Assembly: GCA_002021875.1 (NCBI GenBank)
Contig: CP018627.1
Location: forward strand, 744,001-808,000
Direction of reading: 5' to 3'
Source: Streptomyces hygroscopicus
GTDB taxonomy: Bacteria > Actinomycetota > Actinomycetes > Streptomycetales > Streptomycetaceae
Length of the DNA: 64,000 bases
In this document: positions 41,527-48,758 of the stretch, piece by piece
How positions within the stretch are numbered: position 1 is the first letter of the stretch
How the letters are laid out: every line of letters starts with the position of its first letter
The notes under the pieces: model-generated
Database searches by the model: none
What the model saw: the letters and a program-made list of their open reading frames with translations, nothing else
Told to the model about the DNA's origin: nothing
Position numbers and translations under genes: made by a program

Positions 41527-42183
41527 ATGACACGCAAAAGGACACTCAGCGGCAAGAAGAAGCTCGGCCTGCTGGTCGGTGCGCTCGCGCTGGCGGGCAC
41601 CGGCGCCGGGGTCCTGGCGGCCACCAGCAACGCCAGTACGGACGGCACGGCGCAGTCCTCCACGGCCTGCACCGGACTGGAGCAGGCGCTGGCCAACAAC
41701 CAGAAGTTCATCGCGGACCAGCAGGCCAACCCGGACGCGCAGTCAGAGGCGCGGATAGCCAATCGTCAGGCCGTCATCGAGGAGATCAAGCGAAAGCAGC
41801 AGGCGTCGGGGTGCGCCGTCGACGAGGCGGCCGGCCAGGGGGAGGCGGCGGCCCCGTCCGACGACGGCGCCTCGGCCTCGGCTCCCGCTTCGGCCGCCCC
41901 CTCGGACTCCGGTGCCGGTGATTCCGGCACCTCCGGCGAGGTCGTCTGCGCGGGGTCGACCGTCACCCTGTCCGGTGAGGGCGGGGCCCCGACCGCCTCC
42001 AGCAATCAATTCCCGGTCGGCACGAAACTCAAGGTGACCAATCTGGACAACGACAAGTCGACAACGGTCTCCGTCGCCTCGACCTCGGGCAGCTGCGCCC
42101 TGCTCAACAACGCCGCCTTCGAACAGGTTCGCGAGCCGGGCAAATTCCTGATCCGCAACGCGCGCATCGAACGCGTGGGCTGA
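41527..42183 (+). CDS. Secreted protein of unknown function
   Basis: A 218-aa exported protein. The signal peptide MTRKRTLSGKKKLGLLVGAL runs to about ATSNA-S. It carries a predicted helical segment with TACTGLEQALANNQKFIADQ, a central low-complexity linker rich in A, S, D and P (residues about 100-135), and a C-terminal beta domain starting EVVCAGSTVTLSG with four cysteines in the mature chain. AAAAGGAG precedes the ATG at good spacing. The layout suggests two small domains joined by a flexible linker outside the cell. No family recognised. Confidence 0.78.
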   Translation: MTRKRTLSGKKKLGLLVGALALAGTGAGVLAATSNASTDGTAQSSTACTGLEQALANNQKFIADQQANPDAQSEARIANRQAVIEEIKRKQQASGCAVDEAAGQGEAAAPSDDGASASAPASAAPSDSGAGDSGTSGEVVCAGSTVTLSGEGGAPTASSNQFPVGTKLKVTNLDNDKSTTVSVASTSGSCALLNNAAFEQVREPGKFLIRNARIERVG

Positions 42184-42195
42184 GCCGGCGGCACC

Positions 42196-42249
42196 GAGGG
42201 CAGGCCGTGGACGCGTCGCAGATCGCCGACGTCTCCACGGCCTGCCCTC
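42196..42249 (+). terminator. Hairpin after the secreted protein
   Basis: A perfect 16-bp stem (42196-42211 with 42234-42249) with a 22-nt loop, beginning 13 bp past the stop. Confidence 0.8.
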
Positions 42250-42355
42250 ACCCGGGCGTGACCCGCACCGAGGCGTGAACCGCCGATCTGACCGCCATGT
42301 CCGACTGTGACCGGTATCGCAGGGTGAGCCTGCCGCGCCGGGGTACCCGCTGCCC

Positions 42356-42550
42356 ATGAACAGAAATGAGCAGCCTCTGCTCACTCCCGATCTGCCGCCG
42401 GTCGTCGACGTACCGGACCTGACCTTCCCTGCTCGTGGACGTCAGTCCGACGAGTCGAAGCGCGCGGCGGAGCGGAACGGTGACAAGGAAACCCCCACCT
42501 CTGCCCCCACCCCCACTTCCTCCCCGGACCAGCGCCGCATGGCGGCGTAA
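42356..42550 (+). CDS. Possible small hydrophilic protein
   Basis: A 64-aa ORF, MNRNEQPLLTPDLPPVVDVP at its start, Pro/Ser/Thr-rich at its end, with no cysteine and no membrane segment. There is no ribosome site, and third-position GC is lower than in neighbours. It could be an unrecognised peptide or chance. It lies in a 535-bp stretch otherwise holding only a terminator and a tandem repeat. Confidence 0.3.
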   Translation: MNRNEQPLLTPDLPPVVDVPDLTFPARGRQSDESKRAAERNGDKETPTSAPTPTSSPDQRRMAA

Positions 42551-42589
42551 CGGACGTCTTCCACGTCGCCGCCCCGACGGCCGGAGCCC

Positions 42590-42649
42590 GTCGGGATGAT
42601 CTCGCGTACTCCCCGTGTTGTCGGGATGATCTCGCGAACTCGCCGTGTT
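42590..42649. repeat. Tandem 30-bp repeat upstream of the deazaflavin reductase
   Basis: Two adjacent 30-bp units (42590-42619 and 42620-42649) beginning GTCGGGATGATCTCGCG are identical except at two positions. They end 69 bp before the reductase start, the usual place for regulator sites, and the period is close to three helical turns. Confidence 0.8.
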
Positions 42650-42718
42650 GAGAATGAGCACGGGGAGACGTCAGGCGAGTCTTCGCATCAGGGACAACGC
42701 AGCAAGGGGACGGACATC

Positions 42719-43165
42719 ATGCCGTTGCAGGGTGAGTACGAGCCGAGCCCGACGAAGTTCGTACGGGATCAGGTCGAGCTCTTCGAGAGCTCCGGTGGCA
42801 CCGAGGGAACGACCATGCGGGGCATGCCCGTGGTCCTCCTGACCACGCGGGGCGCGAAGAGCGGAAAGATCCGCAAGACCCCGCTGATGCGGGTGGAGCA
42901 CAACGGCGCCTATGCCGTCGTCGCCTCGCTGGGCGGCTCCCCCAAACATCCGGTCTGGTACTACAACGTCCAGGGCGACCCGCGGGTCGAGCTGCAGGAC
43001 GGCCCGGTGCGGCAGGACATGACCGCGCGCGAGGTCACGGGCGAGGAGAAGGCCCTGTGGTGGGAGCGCGCGGTCGAGGCGTACCCGGACTATGCCGATT
43101 ACCAGACGAAGACCGACCGCCAGATCCCGGTCTTCGTCCTGGAGCCGACGCCCGCCGGGCACTGA
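42719..43165 (+). CDS. F420/deazaflavin-dependent nitroreductase-like protein (DDN family)
   Basis: A 148-aa split beta-barrel protein. [20 protein letters not shown] near residue 38 is the DDN-family signature (TTRGxKSGxxR), binding the F420 phosphate tail, and [17 protein letters not shown] near 78 completes the cofactor site. Such proteins reduce quinones or nitro compounds using F420H2 and usually associate with the membrane. AAGGGGA lies about 8 nt before the ATG. A tandem 30-bp repeat lies in its promoter region. Monocistronic with a hairpin downstream. Confidence 0.9.
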   Translation: MPLQGEYEPSPTKFVRDQVELFESSGGTEGTTMRGMPVVLLTTRGAKSGKIRKTPLMRVEHNGAYAVVASLGGSPKHPVWYYNVQGDPRVELQDGPVRQDMTAREVTGEEKALWWERAVEAYPDYADYQTKTDRQIPVFVLEPTPAGH

Positions 43166-43170
43166 CCTGC

Positions 43171-43202
43171 GGGGCCCGGCGCCTCCCGCCGCGCCGGGCC
43201 CC
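43171..43202 (+). terminator. 12-bp hairpin after the deazaflavin reductase
   Basis: The stem 43171-43182 pairs with 43191-43202 around an 8-nt loop, six bp past the stop. Confidence 0.8.
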
Positions 43203-43308
43203 TGTGGATCGCCGGGAACCCCTGTGTGATCTACGCCAAAGCATGACTGTTTGACAGATCGGGTAGCCGGGGGCTGACCCGGAATCCGCAGCCAAGGAAG
43301 TGCGCCAC

Positions 43309-43464
43309 ATGACCGCGACCGACAAACCCGACTTCGTGCCGATCTACGACAGCCTCGTGGCGGAGCACGGCGACGTCCCCGCCGAGGCCCGGGAGGCGGC
43401 CGAGGTCATCCAGCGGGAGGCCGCCGAGGCCCTGGACTGGAGCAGGGTGCGCGGCGGCGGCTGA
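43309..43464 (+). CDS. Small acidic protein
   Basis: A 51-aa protein beginning MTATDKPDFVPIYDSLVAEH and continuing with a helix rich in Ala and Glu, including GDVPAEAREAAEVIQRE, ending in a Gly-Gly-Gly tail. AAGGAAG lies 8 nt before the ATG and third-position GC is near complete, both supporting expression. No cysteine or membrane segment. It appears monocistronic, between the DDN protein and htpG. I recall similar small streptomycete proteins of unknown role, but give no function. Confidence 0.65.
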   Translation: MTATDKPDFVPIYDSLVAEHGDVPAEAREAAEVIQREAAEALDWSRVRGGG

Positions 43465-43622
43465 CGCACTCCGGCCCCCTCGCCCGGGCCACCGCGTCCG
43501 TGTCCCGTGAGCGGCCGTCCGTGATCTACCCGGAAGGCCGCTCGGCGCCCCTCACCTTCGATAAGCTGCCGATGACGCACGGTGCTTGATGGCGTCGACA
43601 CTTATCTCATGAGGGGAAACAA

Positions 43623-45569
43623 TTGACTACAGGGGTCGAGACTTTCGAGTTTCAGGTCGAGGCGCGGCAGCTTCTGCAGTTGATGATCCATTCGATCTAC
43701 TCGAACAAGGACGTCTTCCTGCGCGAGCTCATCTCCAACGCTTCCGACGCGCTGGACAGACTGCGGCTCGAATCGCTCCGCGACGGAAACCTTCAGGCGG
43801 ACACCTCTGATCTCCACATCACCGTTGAGGTCGACAAGGAGTCCCGCACACTGACCGTCCGCGACAATGGCATCGGCATGTCGCATGACGGAGTCGTGGA
43901 GCTCATCGGCACGATCGCGAACTCCGGCACCGCCACATTCCTCAAGGAGCTGCGGGAGTCGAAGGACGCGGCCGCTTCCGCGGACCTCATCGGGCAGTTC
44001 GGGGTGGGTTTCTACTCCAGCTTCATGGTGGCCGACGAGGTGACCATGCTGACCCGTCACGCCGGGGAGAGCCAGGGCACCCGCTGGATTTCCAGCGGCG
44101 AGGGCACCTACACCCTCGAACCGGCCGACGACGCGCCCCAGGGCACCTCCGTCACCCTGAAGCTCAAGCCGGAGGACACCGAGGACCATCTCTACGACTA
44201 CGCCTCGCCCTGGAAGATCCGGGAAATCATCAAGCAGCACTCGGATTTCATCACCTGGCCCATCAGGATGGCCCCCGCCCAGGCCCCGGTCACGACGGAC
44301 GAGACGGACGAGGCCGAGCAGGGCGAGGAGAAGGCGCCCGAGCTCGAGACCGTCAACTCGATGAAGGCGCTGTGGGCCCGTGCCAAGGACGAGGTCACCG
44401 ACGAGGAATACCACGAGTTCTACAAGCACATCAGCCACGACTGGGTCGATCCGCTCGAGACCATCCGCATGCAGGCGGAGGGCACCTTCGAATACCAGTC
44501 GCTGCTCTTCATTCCGGCCCGCGCACCGCAGGACCTGTATATGCAGGACCGCAAGCGGGGTGTGCAGCTCTATGTCAAGCGCGTCTTCATCATGGACGAC
44601 TGCGAAGCGCTGATGCCGGAATACCTCCGCTTCGTCAAGGGCGTGGTGGACGCCGCGGACCTCTCACTGAACGTCTCGCGGGAAACCCTTCAGCAGGACC
44701 GCCAGATTCAGCTGATGCGGCGTCGCCTGGTGAAGAAGGTGCTCTCGACGGTGAAGGACATCATGTCCTCCGACGCGGAGCGCTACGCGACCTTCTGGAC
44801 GGAATTCGGCCGCGTTCTCAAGGAAGGTCTCCTCAGCGACCTGGAGAACCGCGAGGCGATCCTCGAGGTGTGTTCGTTCGCCTCGACACATGACGCCGAG
44901 CAGCCGACCACTCTGCGCGGTTACACCGAGCGCATGAAGGACGGGCAGGAGCACATCTACTACATGACGGGCGAGTCCCGCTCGATCGTGGAGAGCTCGC
45001 CCCATATGGAGGCGTTCCGGGACAAGGGCTTCGAGGTGCTCCTCCTCACCGACCCCATCGACGAGCTGTGGGTCGACGCCGTGCCGGAGTTCGAGGGCAA
45101 GCAACTGCGTTCCATCGCCAAGGGGCAGGTCGACCTCGACTCCCAGGACGAGAAGGACGAGGAGGCGGAGGCCGAGCGCGAGCAGCGGCAGAAGGACTTC
45201 GCCGAGCTGCTCTCCTGGATGACGACGGCGCTGAGCGAGCAGGTCAAGGAGGTGCGGCTGTCCACGCGGCTGACCACCTCCCCTGCCTGCATCGTGGGTG
45301 ACACCTTCGATGTCACCCCGGCCCTGGAGAACATCTATCGCTCCATGGGCCAGAACCTGCCCCAGATCAAGCGCATTCTGGAGCTGAACCCCACCCATCC
45401 GCTGGTCAGCGGGTTGCGCAAGGCCCATGGTGAGCGCAAGGACGACAGTGGTCTCGCGGAGACGGCCGAGCTGCTCTACAGCATGGCGCTGCTCGCCGAG
45501 GGCGGTGAGCTGAGCGATCCGTCGCGCTTCATCAAGCTGGTGGCGGAGCGGGTGCAGCAGACGCTGTAA
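43623..45569 (+). CDS. htpG: Molecular chaperone HtpG (Hsp90)
   Basis: A 648-aa Hsp90. The N-terminal GHKL ATPase has LRELISNASDALDRLR (Asn for Mg), DNGIGMSHDGV near 80, and GQFGVGFYSSFMVAD near 125. The middle domain contains the catalytic-loop Arg region LNVSRETLQQDRQI near 350, and the C-terminal dimerisation domain is complete. The start is TTG at 43623 with GAGGGG at 6-nt spacing. It assists folding of client proteins under stress. No CIRCE, HspR or RheA-like operator is recognisable upstream. Monocistronic. Confidence 0.95.
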   Translation: MTTGVETFEFQVEARQLLQLMIHSIYSNKDVFLRELISNASDALDRLRLESLRDGNLQADTSDLHITVEVDKESRTLTVRDNGIGMSHDGVVELIGTIANSGTATFLKELRESKDAAASADLIGQFGVGFYSSFMVADEVTMLTRHAGESQGTRWISSGEGTYTLEPADDAPQGTSVTLKLKPEDTEDHLYDYASPWKIREIIKQHSDFITWPIRMAPAQAPVTTDETDEAEQGEEKAPELETVNSMKALWARAKDEVTDEEYHEFYKHISHDWVDPLETIRMQAEGTFEYQSLLFIPARAPQDLYMQDRKRGVQLYVKRVFIMDDCEALMPEYLRFVKGVVDAADLSLNVSRETLQQDRQIQLMRRRLVKKVLSTVKDIMSSDAERYATFWTEFGRVLKEGLLSDLENREAILEVCSFASTHDAEQPTTLRGYTERMKDGQEHIYYMTGESRSIVESSPHMEAFRDKGFEVLLLTDPIDELWVDAVPEFEGKQLRSIAKGQVDLDSQDEKDEEAEAEREQRQKDFAELLSWMTTALSEQVKEVRLSTRLTTSPACIVGDTFDVTPALENIYRSMGQNLPQIKRILELNPTHPLVSGLRKAHGERKDDSGLAETAELLYSMALLAEGGELSDPSRFIKLVAERVQQTL

Positions 45570-45586
45570 CCACGCCGCGGCGCGAA

Positions 45587-45617
45587 GCGGGGCGGGCCCT
45601 GTCGGGGCCCGCCCCGC
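45587..45617. terminator. 13-bp hairpin between htpG and the TetR gene
   Basis: The stem 45587-45599 pairs with 45605-45617 around TGTCG, midway between two convergent stops, so it can serve both. Confidence 0.85.
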
Positions 45618-45626
45618 GGGCGCTGG

Positions 45627-46277
45627 TCACCGTCCGGCGCAGGCCGCCACGGAGGCGTCGATCAGCTGCCGCAGCGCGCCGCGGTAGACCTCGTGGTCGG
45701 TCAGCGCGGGCACGACGACGCCGAGGTTCGCGGTGAGGGCCGGGAATTCCTCGGGATCCAGGGCGGCGAGCGCCGTGCGCGCGGCGGTGCGCACCTTCTT
45801 CGCGTCGCGGTGGTCGACGAAGGCGACGGCGCCGAGGGTGAGCAGATACAGCCGCCGGTAGACCCGGATCGCCGCCTCGGGCGCCATTCCGGCGGCGATG
45901 CTGTGCGCGAGCTGCGGCTCCACGAGGCGGCTCAGCAGATGCGGGCCCCACCAGGCGCGGCCCGACCGCAGCGCCACCAGCCCGGGATGCTCGATCAACA
46001 CCTCGTAGAACGCGGAGAAGCGGGCCTCGGTGGCGGTGGCCCAGTCCAGGTCCTGCCCCACCCGCGGCATCCGCGCGGCCAGCCGGTCCGCGCACGCGTT
46101 CACCAGACCGTCGAAGTCGCCGCAGCGGCGGAAGACCGTGGCATGGGAGACACCCAGAAGCTGCGCCACCCTGCGGAAGCTCAGCGCCTCGGGCCCCTCG
46201 TCGTCGACGACGGACAGGGCGGCCTCGGCGATGGCCTCCAGGGTGGGCTGATCGGCTCGGTCCCGGTTGCTTCGCAC
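45627..46277 (-). CDS. TetR family regulator
   Basis: A 216-aa TetR protein. TLEAIAEAALSVVDDEGPEA then FRRVAQLLGVSHATVFRRCG is the HTH; the C-terminal domain is helical with GAVAFVDHRD and ALTDHEVYRGALRQLID. The GTG at 46277 follows TACGCT (46289-46284) by the distance expected for a leaderless mRNA. The longer in-frame reading to 46406 crosses the divergent gene's start and is rejected. It is divergent from the Thr/Ser dehydratase-like gene with only 35 bp between start codons, so it almost certainly controls both. Confidence 0.88.
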   Translation of the reverse strand: MRSNRDRADQPTLEAIAEAALSVVDDEGPEALSFRRVAQLLGVSHATVFRRCGDFDGLVNACADRLAARMPRVGQDLDWATATEARFSAFYEVLIEHPGLVALRSGRAWWGPHLLSRLVEPQLAHSIAAGMAPEAAIRVYRRLYLLTLGAVAFVDHRDAKKVRTAARTALAALDPEEFPALTANLGVVVPALTDHEVYRGALRQLIDASVAACAGR

Positions 46278-46290
46278 AGACCGAGCGTAC

Positions 46291-46315
46291 CAGTGGTTGT
46301 TACAGTGTTTCAGTG
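46291..46315. promoter_or_regulatory. Shared promoter/operator of TetR and dehydratase genes
   Basis: Three CAGTG elements (46291-46295, 46303-46307, 46311-46315) and a GTTGTTAC core fill the 35-bp gap between divergent start codons. TACAGT at 46301-46306 is a -10 for the plus gene, and TACGCT on the minus strand for TetR. Confidence 0.5.
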
Positions 46316-47263
46316 ACTCTTTCCATCGAGGACGTACGAGCCGCGACCCAACGGGTCGCGGGACATATCCGGCCGGTGGCGCTCGCTCCGGTGGAGCAGG
46401 GAGCATGGGGCGCCGCCGAGGGTTGGCTGGCCCTGGAGTTCCTGCAGTACACGGGCACCTTCAAGGCGCGCGGCGCGTTCAACTTCGTCAGGGCCCACCG
46501 GGAAGCGGGCACCCTGCCGGACACGGGCGTCACCATCGCCTCCGGCGGAAACGCCGGGCTCGCGTGTGCGTGGGCGGCGGCGCGGCACTCCGTGCCCGCC
46601 ACGGTGTTCGTGCCCGAGACCGCGCCCCCGGTGAAGGTCGGCCGGTTGCGCCGGCTCGGCGCCGAGGTCCATCAGATCGGCACCGAGTACGACGAAGCGC
46701 GGGAGGCCGCGCAGAAGCACGCCGCCGAGACCGGGGCGCTGCTGTCGCACGCGTACGACCACCCACTGATCGCCGCCGGGGCGGGCACCGTGCTGGAGGA
46801 GATCCTCCAGGCCCGGCCCGACCTGGACACCGTGGTGGTGGCGGTCGGGGGCGGCGGGCTGTTCACCGGTGTCGCGGTGTCCGCCCTGGAGCACGGAGTG
46901 GGGGTCGTCGCCGTGGAGCCGTACGGGTGCCGGGCCCTGAACGCCGCGCTGGAGGCCGGTGCGGTCGTCGATGTCCCGGTGGACTCGGTCGCGGCGGACT
47001 CGCTGGGGGCGCGCCATGTGTCCTCGGACGCGCTGGAGTGGGCCCGCAAGGACGGAGTGCGGTCCGTCCTGGTGTCCGACGAGGCGATCGTCTCCGCGCG
47101 GCAGGCCCTGTGGGACGACCGCAGGATCGCGGTCGAGCACGCGGCGGCCACGGCGCTTTCGGCCCTCACCTCCGGCGGGTACCAGCCGCGGCCCGGGGAG
47201 AAGGTCGCCGTACTCCTCTGCGGCGCCAACACCGACCCCGCGGACCTCACCCACGGCCGCTAG
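46313..47263 (+). CDS. PLP-dependent threonine/serine dehydratase-like enzyme
   Basis: A 316-aa fold-type II PLP enzyme. The Schiff-base lysine is in YTGTFKARGAFN near residue 50, the substrate loop ASGGNAGLACAWAA (SGGNAG) near 83, and the phosphate-binding loop VGGGGLFTG near 183. It lacks the C-terminal ACT domain of biosynthetic IlvA, so it is catabolic-type. It would deaminate a hydroxy amino acid to a keto acid. The GTG start lies about 7 nt after TACAGT, so translation is probably leaderless. Control by the divergent TetR is likely. Confidence 0.87.
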   Translation: MTLSIEDVRAATQRVAGHIRPVALAPVEQGAWGAAEGWLALEFLQYTGTFKARGAFNFVRAHREAGTLPDTGVTIASGGNAGLACAWAAARHSVPATVFVPETAPPVKVGRLRRLGAEVHQIGTEYDEAREAAQKHAAETGALLSHAYDHPLIAAGAGTVLEEILQARPDLDTVVVAVGGGGLFTGVAVSALEHGVGVVAVEPYGCRALNAALEAGAVVDVPVDSVAADSLGARHVSSDALEWARKDGVRSVLVSDEAIVSARQALWDDRRIAVEHAAATALSALTSGGYQPRPGEKVAVLLCGANTDPADLTHGR

Positions 47264-47295
47264 CGGCACGCTCGCGGGCCGGCCCGTACGCGGAC

Positions 47296-47336
47296 CGGGC
47301 CCGTACGGCAGCCCGACCGCATGCCGTACGGGCCCG
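47296..47336. terminator. 15-bp hairpin between convergent genes
   Basis: The stem 47296-47310 pairs with 47322-47336 around an 11-nt loop, between the dehydratase and VOC gene stops. Confidence 0.85.
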
Positions 47337-47349
47337 CTCCCAGGGCCGG

Positions 47350-47832
47350 CTACGCGCCGTCGTACGCCGCCCGCAGCGCGGCGATGTCGAGCTTGCCCAT
47401 CTTCATCATCGCGTCGGTGGCCCGCTTGGCCTTCTGCGGGTCGGAGCCGGTCACCATGTCGAGGAACACGGTGGGGACGACCTGCCAGGACACCCCGAAC
47501 TTGTCCTTCACCCAGCCGCAGGGCCCCTCCTCGCCGCCCTCGGAGAGCCTGCTCCAGTAGTGGTCCACCTCGTCCTGGTCCGCGCAAAGCACCTGGAAGG
47601 AGATGGCCTCGCTGAAGGTGAACTCCGGCCCACCGTTGAGCCCCACGAACCTCTGTCCGTTGGCCTCGAACTCGACGGTCATCACGGATCCCGCCGCGCC
47701 GCCGGGCTCGCCTCCGGTGTAATGCGCGATCCGTCCGAGCCTGGAGTTCTTGAAGATCGAGATGTAGTGCTGCGCGGCCTCTTCGGCGTTGCCGTCGAAC
47801 CACAGGCATGTGGTGAATCCGTCGGTGGCCAT
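47350..47832 (-). CDS. VOC (PhnB/3-demethylubiquinone-methyltransferase-like) protein
   Basis: A 160-aa vicinal-oxygen-chelate protein. TTCLWFDGNAEEAAQHYISIF at the N terminus is typical of the PF06983 group, with FVGLNGGPEFTFSEAISFQV in the middle and CGWVKDKFGVSWQVVPTVFL at the end. The KDKFGVSWQ strand carries the conserved Gly/Trp rather than a full metal triad, so many relatives are binding proteins or resistance-like. A clear GAGGA-type ribosome site precedes the ATG. It lies downstream of the MerR gene on the same strand. Confidence 0.87.
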   Translation of the reverse strand: MATDGFTTCLWFDGNAEEAAQHYISIFKNSRLGRIAHYTGGEPGGAAGSVMTVEFEANGQRFVGLNGGPEFTFSEAISFQVLCADQDEVDHYWSRLSEGGEEGPCGWVKDKFGVSWQVVPTVFLDMVTGSDPQKAKRATDAMMKMGKLDIAALRAAYDGA

Positions 47833-47889
47833 CGGTTCCTCCTGGGCTGGGGAGCGTTTACCCCTGTCGACCGCTCCCGCGTCAGGAAC

Positions 47890-48624
47890 TCATCGGTCCT
47901 CGGCCGACCGATTTTCCGTGAGGTAGTGGTGCAGCCGGCAGGAGCCTTCGAGCATGGCCGCGGCGCGCTGGGCGAGCCCCTCCTGACGCCGGGCGATGAC
48001 CGAGCGCAGGGCGTCGCTGCCGCCGGTGCGGCGCAGGCCATCGATGACGGGCCGGATCTGGGGCAGCGGATAGCGGACCTGGCGCAGCAGATCGATCATC
48101 CGGGCGTCCCGGACGTCGGAGGGGCCGTAGACGCGGTAGCCGGTGCCCCGGTCGCGCCGCGGGCGCAGCAGACCGGCGGACTCCCAGACCCGGAGGGCCG
48201 AGGTGCGCACCCCGATCCGGGCGGCCACCTCGCCGATGCGCAGTGGCCCGGAGCGTGCGGGCGCCGAGGTGTCCGGGGTCTGCCCGGCGACCGTCTCCAG
48301 CGCCTCCCCCGCGGCCTGGAGGGAGAGCCGTTGGTCGTGGAGCGCGGCATGGCCGGCGTTGACGAGGGTGAGCGCGAGGGCGATGTCCTCGGCGTGGACG
48401 GCCCGCATGACCGCGCGGGCGGTCTCCGCGCCGTATCCCGGCAACAGGGCCCGGTAGGTCACCAGGGCTCTGCGGTGCCGGTCCTCGAACCTGCGGTAGC
48501 CGGCGGGGGTGCGGGCGGCCGGCGGCAGGATGCCCGCGTCGACGTAGTTGCGGATCTGCTGGGTGGAGACACCCGCCATCCGGGCCAGATCGACGGGGCG
48601 CAGCGCGGCGTCCGTACGGCTCAC
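47890..48624 (-). CDS. Tandem-MerR TioE-like transcriptional regulator
   Basis: A 244-aa protein with two MerR DNA-binding domains. The first is VDLARMAGVSTQQIRNYVDA then GILPPAARTPAGYRRF (residues about 10-50). The second is LRIGEVAARIGVRTSALRVW then GLLRPRRDRGTGYRVYGPSD (about 128-170). This duplicated layout matches TioE, the regulator in the thiocoraline cluster. It is divergent from a UvrA-like ATPase, as TioE is functionally linked with TioU. It probably senses a DNA-intercalating compound and controls the ATPase. Confidence 0.82.
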   Translation of the reverse strand: MSRTDAALRPVDLARMAGVSTQQIRNYVDAGILPPAARTPAGYRRFEDRHRRALVTYRALLPGYGAETARAVMRAVHAEDIALALTLVNAGHAALHDQRLSLQAAGEALETVAGQTPDTSAPARSGPLRIGEVAARIGVRTSALRVWESAGLLRPRRDRGTGYRVYGPSDVRDARMIDLLRQVRYPLPQIRPVIDGLRRTGGSDALRSVIARRQEGLAQRAAAMLEGSCRLHHYLTENRSAEDR

Positions 48625-48736
48625 GGTTCGTCACCTTCCCGGCAAGGGTTCACGGGCGAGTTGAAGGTTAGCGTGGCTCTGCCGCACCGTACCCGGCGGG
48701 TGTTGGGAGGAAATCCGCGAAAAGTCTCAACGTGCA

Positions 48737-48756
48737 CTTCAATGAAACACTTGAAG
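48737..48756 (+). promoter_or_regulatory. Candidate operator before the UvrA-like gene
   Basis: CTTCAA-N8-TTGAAG (48737-48742, 48751-48756) is a perfect inverted repeat ending two bases before ATG 48759. TTGAAGG recurs at 48661-48667. A tandem-MerR regulator could use these elements. Confidence 0.45.
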
Positions 48757-48758
48757 GC

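Noticed and set aside
42248..42661. 137-codon minus-strand ORF over the tandem repeat
   Set aside because: Arg/Gly-rich shadow frame without ribosome site; it overlaps the terminator and promoter repeats of plus-strand genes.
43560..43606. GATAAG/CTTATC pair before htpG as a heat-shock operator
   Set aside because: Six-bp arms separated by 35 bp do not match CIRCE, HspR (HAIR) or RheA sites; chance is likely.
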